Assembly: GCA_964482585.1 (NCBI GenBank)
Contig: CAYZYO010000011.1
Location: 1-27,928 of the forward strand
Direction: 5' to 3'
Length of the DNA stretch: 27,928 bases
DNA from: CAYZYO01 sp964482585
GTDB taxonomy: Bacteria > Bacillota > Syntrophomonadia > Syntrophomonadales > Syntrophomonadaceae
Both the position numbers and the translations under genes were made by a program. Of this stretch, positions 7,864-14,250 are shown piece after piece (within the stretch, counting starts at the first letter, position 1; the number at the start of each line of letters is the position of its first letter). The notes beneath the pieces are model-generated. The model had not been told where the DNA came from. It was given only the letters and a program-made list of their open reading frames with translations, and ran no database searches.

Positions 7864-8842
7864 ATATATCTACCCTCTTGTCCAGATAATGAATAAGTTG
7901 ATCGGCAATAAAATTGGCACCAACAACTGATACCGCTAAAATCAAAAAAATTCCGTCCAGAACGGGATAGTCATTCACCGTAAGCGAATCATACATCAGC
8001 TTCCCCAGCCCCGGATAAGCAAAAACCATTTCAATAAATATACTGCCGCCAATCAGATGTCCCAGGCGCATAAATCTGGCGGTTACTACCGGAATCAAAG
8101 CATTCCTCAGTGCATAACGGTATTTGATCAGGTTGTCTTTTAATCCCCTGGTTTTAGCCGCCCAAACATAGTCTTTTTTTATCACGCCTACCATGGTATT
8201 GCGGGTTAAAAGGTATGGGTGACATAGTTCCGCAATAATCAGGGTTATAGCCGGTAGAATTAAATGCCAGACAATATCCAAAATGTATGAAAAAGTCGAC
8301 GAAAATGAAGCATACGGTGTCCGGGCTCCTGCCAGGGGAAAGATTTGTACTTTAGCAGCCAGAAGAATTAACATAAAAATGGCAATGATAAAAGATGGTA
8401 CCCGGTTTAATATGACCATGAAGTTTAGTGCAAATTTATCAAAAAGGCTATCTCTTTTCCAGGCTGAACCTGCTCCAATTAGAATTCCTAAAATAGTAGC
8501 TGTAATAAAAGCGGTCCCCATTAAAAGCAGGGTCCAGGGAAGTGCGCCCGTAATCAGGTTCTTTACCGGCATATTGTGGTAGATGCTGAAACCTAAATCG
8601 CCCTGCATGAGTTTGAAGAAAAAATGTATGAATTGCTGATATACAGGTAGATCCAGTCCATAATACTCCATTAACCTGTCATGGGTTTCTTCGGTAATTA
8701 CTACATCACTATATTCCAGCTCACTGTTATAGCTAAGATAATAAAACGGATCACCGGGTAATAACCGGCAGGCAAAGAAATTTATTACAATAATGACCAG
8801 TAATGTTATTCCATATTCAACACATTTTTTGCTCCAATACAT
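7853..8842 (-). CDS. dppB: DppB/NikB-type ABC permease
   Basis: A 329-residue integral membrane protein with six predicted membrane segments. The N-terminus has the family pattern of a first helix followed by FACRLLPGDPF. The ATPase-contacting EAA-like loop near the C-terminus reads from RYALRNALIPVVTARF through IFIEMVFAYPGLGKLMYDSL. It is the first gene of the operon, 305 bp downstream of the second riboswitch-like element's terminator. Importers of this class normally need two different permeases, B and C. No DppC gene is present on either side: upstream is 1.1 kb without a gene, and downstream come the ATPases. Either DppC is encoded elsewhere or this permease acts as a homodimer. Confidence 0.9.
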   Translation of the reverse strand: MYWSKKCVEYGITLLVIIVINFFACRLLPGDPFYYLSYNSELEYSDVVITEETHDRLMEYYGLDLPVYQQFIHFFFKLMQGDLGFSIYHNMPVKNLITGALPWTLLLMGTAFITATILGILIGAGSAWKRDSLFDKFALNFMVILNRVPSFIIAIFMLILLAAKVQIFPLAGARTPYASFSSTFSYILDIVWHLILPAITLIIAELCHPYLLTRNTMVGVIKKDYVWAAKTRGLKDNLIKYRYALRNALIPVVTARFMRLGHLIGGSIFIEMVFAYPGLGKLMYDSLTVNDYPVLDGIFLILAVSVVGANFIADQLIHYLDKRVDIYEI

Positions 8843-8904
8843 TAAAATTCAATTCCCTTCAGGTAACATGCTATTACACGGCGTCATAATATGTTGTTTT
8901 TGAG

Positions 8905-8946
8905 TGTCAGCTAAGAATCTTTAAGATCCGCCGACTTGGGATGACA
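8905..8946. repeat. Dispersed TGTCA...TGACA repeat, degenerate copy
   Basis: Starts TGTCA and ends ATGACA, with AAGAATCTTTAAGATCC inside. A related copy lies at 27122-27176. The layout resembles the common intergenic repeat family of the form TGTCATTCTGAGCGAAGCGA followed by AGAATCT and a mirrored end. It is about 60 bp upstream of dppB and has no coding potential. Confidence 0.45.
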
Positions 8947-9009
8947 ATATAAAATACCTGGCTGATAAATCTGACTATGATTCCATTGCAAAAAACCTAA
9001 TTCCTGTAC

Positions 9010-9146
9010 CGCAGAGGAGACTTTAGTCTTCCGGCCTGGATTATATAACGGTTTTTAAAGGAGATTGCAGTCTCCTTTACGGAAGCGCTGCCAATCTTTG
9101 CTTGACTCCAACCTTCCAACTTTCCAACTTTCCAACTTTCCAACTA
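9010..9146. repeat. Dispersed repeat copy flanking the riboswitch block (dppB side)
   Basis: It has the order GCAGAGGAGACTTTAGTC, CCGGCCTGG, a mirrored AAGGAGATTGCAGTCTCC, CGGAAGCGCTGCCAATCTTT, then a tandem run of TTTCCAAC units. The same order recurs at 9768-9906. Together they bracket the two riboswitch-like RNAs as direct repeats. No gene is seen here. Confidence 0.65.
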
Positions 9147-9179
9147 AAAAAAGCCAGAATCGAAAAGATGATCCTGGCG
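9147..9179 (-). terminator. Intrinsic terminator after riboswitch element B
   Basis: On the minus strand a 9-bp stem (9171-9179 with 9154-9162, one G-U pair) with an 8-nt loop is followed by seven U residues (9153-9147). It lies downstream of the second riboswitch-like aptamer and upstream of dppB, where a conditional terminator is expected. The region between aptamer and terminator (9180-9308) also holds an 8-bp hairpin at 9265-9301. Confidence 0.75.
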
Positions 9180-9308
9180 GAGTGGAAGTCGGGAGTAAGA
9201 GGTCGGAAGCCGGAGTGTTTTTGGTCTATTTAATCCGCTTCTGCCTCTTTCTTTACTTCGTTTTGGCAGCATGGTAAATAAAGTATTCGTATAATGCTGC
9301 CGGCCAAA

Positions 9309-9407
9309 AATCTTCTTTCCAAATACGGGAGGCACAGCCGTTTCCAGCTATACCCTACCGGCCTGTTTTCCATGGCTTTTTGCGGTAGGAAAAAAGGCTC
9401 GAAGATT
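9309..9407 (-). promoter_or_regulatory. Riboswitch-like element B (putative Moco/Tuco type), proximal to dppB
   Basis: Read on the minus strand, a 7-bp closing stem pairs 9401-9407 with 9309-9315. Inside is a 7-bp hairpin stem starting CCTACCG, then a 10-bp hairpin closed by a GAAA loop (9331-9354), then the single-stranded core TGCCTCCCG and TTTGGAAAG. The 44 nt at 9312-9355 are identical to those of element A (9491-9534), while the hairpin before them is quite different. Two instances with a shared core and compensated closing stems point to a structured regulatory RNA. The layout and the neighbouring moeA and formate dehydrogenase genes suggest the Moco/Tuco class. Unlike element A, this copy lacks the canonical GAAA-receptor sequence. 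Confidence 0.62.
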
Positions 9408-9429
9408 ATTAAAAGGCTTATTTATTTGT

Positions 9430-9472
9430 AAAATAAAAGGCGCAGTTGCCTCCCGAAAAGACAATTTGCGCC
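9430..9472 (-). terminator. Intrinsic terminator of riboswitch element A, with competing antiterminator pairing
   Basis: On the minus strand GGCGCA (9467-9472) pairs with TGCGCC (9439-9444), extended inward by TTG/CAA, followed by TTTTATTTT. The 3' arm and loop contain CGGGAGGCA (9447-9455), a perfect 9-nt complement of TGCCTCCCG in the aptamer core (9505-9513). Pairing of these two would break the terminator, so ligand binding that hides the core would favour termination (an OFF switch, inferred). Confidence 0.78.
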
Positions 9473-9486
9473 ATTAAAGACAAGCA

Positions 9487-9584
9487 GTAACTTCTTTCCA
9501 AATACGGGAGGCACAGCCGTTTCCAGCTATACCCATCGAACCGGATACCATAGTATAACCTTAGGAAACCGGTTTCGAAATTAC
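9487..9584 (-). promoter_or_regulatory. Riboswitch-like element A (putative Moco/Tuco type), distal copy
   Basis: Read on the minus strand, an 8-bp closing stem pairs 9577-9584 with 9487-9494 (one U-G). Inside is a hairpin carrying CCTAAG (9560-9565) opposite TATGG (9548-9552), the classic 11-nt receptor for a GAAA tetraloop. Next comes a 10-bp hairpin capped by GAAA (9510-9533), so a loop-receptor contact is built into the RNA. The conserved core TGCCTCCCG and TTTGGAAAG follows. This architecture, together with molybdopterin genes nearby, fits my recollection of the Moco/Tuco riboswitch family. Order of the two hairpins argues against the c-di-GMP-I class, which also uses this receptor but places the tetraloop hairpin first. 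Confidence 0.65.
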
Positions 9585-9767
9585 CTGGTTAATTTATATT
9601 AAATGTTACAGTTTTCTTCTACCTTTTTTCTTAAAATCCTTTTTTATTAAATACTTTTGTAGTATTTGTTACAAAAAACCCTATAATCTTATACTCTATT
9701 ATTAGTTATCTAATTGAGGATTTTGTTTAATAGCTATTTTATATCACTAGAACTCTTGCATTACTAA

Positions 9768-9906
9768 AAGAGACTTCTAGTCTCCGGCCTGGCAGATATA
9801 CCAGTTTTAAGGGAGACTAAAGGCTCCCCCTACGGAAGCACTGCCAATCTTTGCTTCTCCAATTTTCCAACCTTTCCTTTCCAACTTTCCAACTTTCCAA
9901 CTAAAC
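9768..9906. repeat. Dispersed repeat copy flanking the riboswitch block (DUF896 side)
   Basis: Matches 9010-9146 in order and orientation: GAGACTTCTAGTCTCC, CCGGCCTGG, a mirrored AGGGAGACTAAAGGCTCCC, CGGAAGCACTGCCAATCTTT, then TTTCCAAC units. Stretch 9585-9767 between riboswitch A and this repeat is AT-rich and presumably holds the promoter for the minus-strand operon, but I cannot pick convincing -35 and -10 boxes. Confidence 0.65.
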
Positions 9907-9988
9907 TTTTTGCGCAAAAAACATTAAAATGTTAAATATAAGATAATTGGTTTTAGCCATTTATATACTAAAAAGAAGGGTGTTAATA

Positions 9989-10168
9989 ATGAAAGAAGAG
10001 CAAATAAAACGCATAAATGAACTGGCATATAAGAAGAAAATACATGGTCTTACTGATGCAGAACAAAAAGAGCAAAAGGAATTATATAAATTTTTTGTAT
10101 CTGATATAAAAAGTCAACTCAAAACTCAGCTTGATCGAGCCGGGTTTAACAACCGGGATCGGTCTTAA
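9989..10168 (+). CDS. DUF896 family small protein
   Basis: A 59-residue protein beginning MKEEQIKRINELAYKKKIHG, then LTDAEQKEQKEL and ending with a KAQLD-like KTQLDRAGF. The motif INELAxKKK-x-GLT-x-EQ is characteristic of DUF896 (UPF0291), small helical proteins common in Firmicutes, several linked to the SOS response in Bacillus; their function is unclear. I start it at the internal ATG because AGAAGGG sits at good spacing, whereas the in-frame ATG 42 bases earlier has no ribosome site and lies inside an AT-rich leader. It precedes the duplicated ATPase gene by about 125 bp on the same strand. Nothing links it to the metal cofactor theme. Confidence 0.88.
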   Translation: MKEEQIKRINELAYKKKIHGLTDAEQKEQKELYKFFVSDIKSQLKTQLDRAGFNNRDRS

Positions 10169-10293
10169 AATGCCGTCTAAGCCAAAGTACATCCCCTAAC
10201 TTTCAACGAATTTCCTGTTATATTCAAGGATAAGAAATCATATATTACCCATGTAGAAAGGTTTTATTATTGTTTTTCTGGGGGTGTATTAAA

Positions 10294-11391
10294 TTGGCCA
10301 AAATAAGGCATATGTATTCCGGGGGCAACACCTGTTATGGTTTTTATTCATTTTATGACTATATAGTTTCACCAGATGTTGAACGCAAGATCATTTTTAA
10401 AGGCGGTCCCGGGGTTGGCAAATCAAGTATTATGAAAAAGCTGGGACAGACGTTTGCCGAAAAAGGCTGGGACATAGAATATCACTGGTGTTCATCAGAT
10501 AATAATTCTCTTGATGGATTAGTAATTGGGAATCAACAATATTGTTTTCTTGATGGTACTACACCACATACAGTTGACCCCAGCTACCCAGGGGCGGTAG
10601 ATGAAATAATTAACCTGGGTAAATTTTGGAACCGGACTAAAATTGCAGCTCACCGCCAAAAAGTTATTGAACTTACCCAATGTATTGCCTCTTGTTTTAA
10701 TCGGGCTTATAACCGTTTGCAGGAAACTAATCTAGCATATAAGGAATGGAAATTATATAATGAAGAAGCTCAGGATAAAAAGACTATTAGCCGTAATATC
10801 CTTGCCCTTGCTGATGATTTTCTGGGGGATGCAAAGGTCTCATCCCGTAAACCCCGTCATCTTTTTGCAGGTGCTATAACCCCTCAAGGACTGGTTAGTA
10901 AAATCGACACCGTAATTGATCCAGAATATGCTTTATTTATTGTTAAAGGTGATCCAGGCACAGGGCAAAATGATCTTTTTAATCATGTCCTTAATTTAAT
11001 CGAACTGAAAAACGCATATGCCGAAGTGTATCATAATCCATTTGATCCTAATGAAATAGATATTATTATGTTACCTGATTCCAGAGCAGTCTTGATCAAT
11101 ACCTCCTCACAATTTTTTTATTATGCTAAAGGTTTGCATGCCAGTAATTTTAAACGGTTACTCGACTTTAACCAACTTGTTAAACCCACAGTTATCGAAT
11201 CTTATGCCAAGCTCATATTTAATGCCCGGGATAGATTTGATTCCGGAATCAAAGAAGCAATTTCATTTATTCAAACCGCCAAGGAATACCACGATGAACT
11301 GGAATCTTATTATATTCCCGCAATGGATTTTGAAGCTATCGAAAAACTCAAAGATAGGTTGGTAGATGAGATTTTAAGAAACAGCGAATAG
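10294..11391 (+). CDS. PRK06851-like duplicated P-loop ATPase with a degenerate second Walker A
   Basis: A protein of about 365 residues made of two related halves, as in the PRK06851 family of uncharacterised ATPases. The first half begins near GGNTCYGFYSFYDYIVSP and has an intact P-loop GGPGVGKSS (about 37-45). The second half has GDPGTGQND (about 219-226) where the family normally has a GKST P-loop, so the lysine is replaced by Gln. The start is a TTG at 10294, chosen for GGGGGTG seven bases upstream and for agreement with the usual N-terminus (gene product begins AKIRHMYSGG). An upstream TTG at 10270 lacks a site. Function is unknown; the family tends to occur in spore-forming Firmicutes. 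Confidence 0.82.
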   Translation: MAKIRHMYSGGNTCYGFYSFYDYIVSPDVERKIIFKGGPGVGKSSIMKKLGQTFAEKGWDIEYHWCSSDNNSLDGLVIGNQQYCFLDGTTPHTVDPSYPGAVDEIINLGKFWNRTKIAAHRQKVIELTQCIASCFNRAYNRLQETNLAYKEWKLYNEEAQDKKTISRNILALADDFLGDAKVSSRKPRHLFAGAITPQGLVSKIDTVIDPEYALFIVKGDPGTGQNDLFNHVLNLIELKNAYAEVYHNPFDPNEIDIIMLPDSRAVLINTSSQFFYYAKGLHASNFKRLLDFNQLVKPTVIESYAKLIFNARDRFDSGIKEAISFIQTAKEYHDELESYYIPAMDFEAIEKLKDRLVDEILRNSE

Positions 11392-11448
11392 TTACCGTAG
11401 GAAAACTGGCGTTTTTTAGATTAACTACCTTTTAACTATTGTTTATAA

Positions 11449-11484
11449 CCACAGATGAACACGGATTTTCACGGATTTTTTCTT
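11449..11484. repeat. Dispersed ACCACAGATGAA-type repeat, copy 2
   Basis: Reads AACCACAGATGAACACGGAT followed by a second unit TTCACGGATTTTTT. It resembles 521-571. It is followed by short GC-rich palindromic bits (GAGCTTCGCTC and GGGCCTGCGGCCC) and by degenerate TTTAACTATTG units. Confidence 0.55.
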
Positions 11485-11589
11485 TTGTTTTTGAGCTTCG
11501 CTCAAGGGGGCCTGCGGCCCTTTTTGGGGATTGATAACCTTTCAACCATTGTTTAGCTATTGTTGAACTATTATGCTCACTGCTTCAGC

Positions 11590-11694
11590 CTAGCTGGCAT
11601 AAAACAGAGGCTTGAAACTTCCGTCCAGACAACCCTGAATAATATTATGCTTATAAGCTGCAGCTACATAACTCTTTGCCCATCTGAAATATCG
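11590..11694 (-). pseudogene. Remnant of an S-layer homology (SLH) domain
   Basis: On the minus strand, a 34-codon stretch reads WAKSYVAAAYKHNIIQG then CLDGSFKP before a stop. That matches the SLH domain pattern W-A-x-x-Y-I-x-A-A-x-x-x-G-I-I-x-G-x-x-D-G-x-F-x-P. Upstream codons in another frame read DISD, the part that normally precedes WA, so a single-base deletion has broken the frame. No start codon, ribosome site or remaining SLH repeats are seen. SLH domains anchor surface proteins to the cell wall; this is dead sequence left from such a gene. The similarity is short but follows the motif closely. Confidence 0.6.
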
Positions 11695-11696
11695 GC

Positions 11697-11721
11697 TTCA
11701 TCTGTGTGTATTTGTGGTTAA
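11697..11721. repeat. Dispersed ACCACAGATGAA-type repeat, inverted copy
   Basis: On the minus strand it reads AACCACAAATACACACAGAT then GAAG, related to the copies at 521-571 and 11449-11484 but in opposite orientation to the latter. The two local copies bracket the SLH remnant. Confidence 0.42.
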
Positions 11722-11722
11722 T

Positions 11723-12916
11723 TTACAAGATTAATCCTCTAACGATCTCTCCCTCTCTTCCCTGTCCGGGCTTAAGGTCGATTATCATTGATTTTATTCC
11801 GGTGAAATCATGGTTTTTTCTTAATGGCCTGGCCATTAGTTCTGTTTTATGTTCAATAAGCTCCGCCTGTATTAAAGTACGTTGGGATTTTATTCTGGAA
11901 ACAGGATCACTTAATTTAATACTGATCCATTTATTTTCGTATTCTTCTATTCCTTTTGTTTTCTTAATAACAGGAGCTATAAGAGCATCAAACAGTATAT
12001 TTACTGCTCCCGGGTTGCCGGGGAGATTAAGAATTAGCTTGCCTTTTTTTACTGCAGCAGTGACATTTTTTCCTGGTCTAGTTTTTATACTGGTAAACAG
12101 CAATTCTGTATCATTTTGCTCCAGGGAGGGAAGAACCAGGTCATAATCACCACCTGAGGTCCCTCCGGTTATAATAATTACATCCGCCAATCTAAGGCCG
12201 GTCTCGATTTCCATTGATATTTGGGATATATCATCTCTGGTTGCCCCACTTCCCATTGGAGCTTCACAGCCGGCACAGGACACTTTGCTAAATAAAAGAG
12301 CATGGTTGCTCTGGTATATTTTGCCCTTTGTCAAGTGGTTCCCAGGCATTATTGTTTCACTCCCGGTGTTGATAATATATATCCGGGGAAGGCGGTAAGC
12401 GGGGATTTTTACTATTCCTGCCGCAGCCAGCACTTCTATTTTTTGGGGACTGAGTTCCTGTCCTGCAGATACAAGTATTTGTCCCTTTTTAAATCTACTT
12501 CCTGGGAATTGAATGTTTTCATTGTCGTTTATAGCCCTGGTAAAAGTAATGGTGTCACTCTCGTTTTTTACATCTTCCTGCTTAATAACCGCTGCTGCTT
12601 GTCGGGGTATAGGTGCACCGGTCATTATCCGGGCACATTGTCCTGCTTTCAGGGTTATTTCTTCACCATAACCTGCCGGTATCACAGCTGTTACCTTTAA
12701 TCTATTAATACCTTTTCTTACATCATCTATACTGATAACATATCCATCTACCATTGACCTTTTAAAATCAGGTATATCAGCCAGGGCTATGATACTTTGG
12801 GCACAAACCCTGGAGACAGCATTGGTAAGTTTTATTTCTTCAATATCACCTGGACCAACTTTTTCACAACACAGCTTTACAGCGGACTCCGGGGTAACAC
12901 CCTTTCGCCGATTCAT
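11723..12916 (-). CDS. moeA: MoeA-family molybdopterin molybdenumtransferase, divergent paralogue
   Basis: A 397-residue protein with the MoeA domain order. Domain markers are FKRSMVDGYVIS near residue 52, GAPIPRQAAAVIKQEDV, the MPT-binding domain with IINTGSETIMPG and ITGGTSGGDYDLVLPSL, and LNLPGNPGAV. MoeA inserts molybdate (or tungstate) into adenylylated molybdopterin in the cytoplasm. The acidic GEDI motif found in the other two copies here is replaced by GSRF (in FPGSRFKKG), removing an Asp that I believe corresponds to catalytic Asp142 of the E. coli enzyme. This copy may have altered activity or metal specificity. ATG start with AAGGGGGCAC upstream. It is second in a two-gene minus-strand unit, 100 bp after the next moeA. 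Confidence 0.85.
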   Translation of the reverse strand: MNRRKGVTPESAVKLCCEKVGPGDIEEIKLTNAVSRVCAQSIIALADIPDFKRSMVDGYVISIDDVRKGINRLKVTAVIPAGYGEEITLKAGQCARIMTGAPIPRQAAAVIKQEDVKNESDTITFTRAINDNENIQFPGSRFKKGQILVSAGQELSPQKIEVLAAAGIVKIPAYRLPRIYIINTGSETIMPGNHLTKGKIYQSNHALLFSKVSCAGCEAPMGSGATRDDISQISMEIETGLRLADVIIITGGTSGGDYDLVLPSLEQNDTELLFTSIKTRPGKNVTAAVKKGKLILNLPGNPGAVNILFDALIAPVIKKTKGIEEYENKWISIKLSDPVSRIKSQRTLIQAELIEHKTELMARPLRKNHDFTGIKSMIIDLKPGQGREGEIVRGLIL

Positions 12917-12954
12917 TACATGTGCCCCCTTTTTTCATTAACCACCTTTAACGT

Positions 12955-13020
12955 AGTTAAACAATTGTTTAACAGTTGATTAACTATTGCTTAACCATCG
13001 CTTAACTATTGCTCAACTAA
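12955..13020. repeat. Degenerate tandem TTAACTATTGC repeats
   Basis: About five imperfect 11-12-bp units (TTAACAGTTGA, TTAACTATTGC, TTAACCATCGC, TTAACTATTGC, TCAACTA) fill the space between the two minus-strand moeA genes and run into the stop codon of the upstream one. Similar units (TTTAACTATTG, TTTAGCTATTG) occur past the end of the downstream moeA at about 11430-11575. Confidence 0.55.
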
Positions 13021-14231
13021 AAAACATATGCCTTAACTATTTCATCTTTTTTAAGTCCTTGTTTTTCGTAGGAAATGTGAATATAGGCATTAGCCCTGGA
13101 GAGTATGCTCATAAGGCCTGATTTTCCCAGCAGCGGCCTGGCAGTCCATTGATTATCATTATCTTCATTAATTAATTCAACCGGAATAAAGTCATCTCTT
13201 CCGGCCTGGGAAGCGATATTTACAGGCAGCCGGGCATCAACCTCTAATCGGGTATTTACACCCATGGCCGGCCTGCACACTATATTAAACATCATAAGAG
13301 CCGAAACCGGATGACCCGGCAGGCCAATTACTAGTTTAGAGCCAATTCTAACGGCCATAGTAGGTTTTCCCGGTTTAACTGCAATCCCATGAAACAGCAT
13401 TTCCGAGTCATTAAACGAAAGCAAAGTATCCAGGGTAACATCCATAACACCTACTGAGCTGCCTCCAGATACAATTACTACATCATTCTCTTGAATGGCA
13501 GTTTCCACAGCTGATTTCAATGTATCCAGCTCATCCTTTATTATTGGATAGGTTATGGGAGCATTACCACATGATTGAACCGCAGCCGCCAGGGAATACG
13601 AATTAATGTCTCTAACCTGTCCAATGGTTGGTCGTTTGTTTACAGGAATGATCTCATCCCCCGTTGAAAGAATACCTAATTTATAGGGTTTATAAACCCT
13701 TACTTTCGCTATGCCAAGAGAGGCTAACAGTCCTATATCCTGTGGTCGTAATAGTTTGCCCTTGGAGAATAGCATTTTTCCTTCGGTAACATCTTCCCCT
13801 CTTTGCATGACATTCTCCCAGGGGCCTACCGGTCTGTAGATTAATATGGTATCTTCTCCAAGTTTTTCGGTATATTCAACCATAACAGCTGAATTGCCAC
13901 CTTCCGGCAGCATCCCCCCGGTAGGAATCCAGCAGCACTCACCTGGTTTAATCTCAATATCCGGCTCATACCCCATTTCAATCTCACCAGCAAAGTCGAG
14001 ATAAGCAGGCATGGATTCACTGCTGCCAAATGTATCTTCAGCCCTTACTGCATAACCATCTACTGTAGATCTGTTAAAAGCCGGCAGGTTTTCCGGGCTT
14101 ATTATTTTTTCAGCCAGAACCCGGTTTAGCGATTTTTCTAAATCTATTATTTCCGTTTGAGCCCGGGGAAAATACTCTTTGATTTTTTCTAAAGCTGTCT
14201 GGTAGTTTACTACTTGTATAAACTCTGCCAT
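13017..14231 (-). CDS. moeA: MoeA, molybdopterin molybdenumtransferase (canonical copy)
   Basis: A 404-residue protein with all the expected MoeA motifs: FNRSTVDGYAVRAED, MLPEGGNSAVMVEYTE, VMQRGEDVTEG, ILSTGDEIIPV, IVSGGSSVGVMD and KPGKPTMAVRIG followed by GLPGHPVSALMMF. It catalyses metal insertion into the pterin dithiolene to give Moco or the tungsten form, as needed by the formate dehydrogenases downstream. I start it at ATG 14231 because GCGAGGTG lies just upstream. The reading frame stays open for 35 more codons, but that part translates a palindromic repeat (14251-14441) and is not believable as protein. Divergent from the MoeA fusion gene; both presumably have promoters in the repeat-rich 334-bp gap. 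Confidence 0.93.
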   Translation of the reverse strand: MAEFIQVVNYQTALEKIKEYFPRAQTEIIDLEKSLNRVLAEKIISPENLPAFNRSTVDGYAVRAEDTFGSSESMPAYLDFAGEIEMGYEPDIEIKPGECCWIPTGGMLPEGGNSAVMVEYTEKLGEDTILIYRPVGPWENVMQRGEDVTEGKMLFSKGKLLRPQDIGLLASLGIAKVRVYKPYKLGILSTGDEIIPVNKRPTIGQVRDINSYSLAAAVQSCGNAPITYPIIKDELDTLKSAVETAIQENDVVIVSGGSSVGVMDVTLDTLLSFNDSEMLFHGIAVKPGKPTMAVRIGSKLVIGLPGHPVSALMMFNIVCRPAMGVNTRLEVDARLPVNIASQAGRDDFIPVELINEDNDNQWTARPLLGKSGLMSILSRANAYIHISYEKQGLKKDEIVKAYVF

Positions 14232-14250
14232 TAAATACACCTCGCCTGCA

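Noticed and set aside
9144..9335. Short open frames across the riboswitch/terminator region
   Set aside because: They translate hairpins and repeats, have no ribosome sites and resemble no family.
9309..9584. Reading the tandem RNA elements as c-di-GMP-I (GEMM) riboswitches
   Set aside because: The GAAA tetraloop and its receptor are also found in that class, but there the tetraloop hairpin comes first and a GCAAAGCC linker is conserved. Here the receptor hairpin comes first and the linker is absent.
11723..12146. Open frames on the strand opposite the MoeA genes and other large genes
   Set aside because: They are shadows of well-supported genes, with no ribosome site and no recognisable motif.
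12955..13020. CRISPR array or iteron-type origin from the TTAACTATTGC repeats
   Set aside because: Units are short, contiguous and degenerate with no spacers, and no replication or cas gene is nearby.
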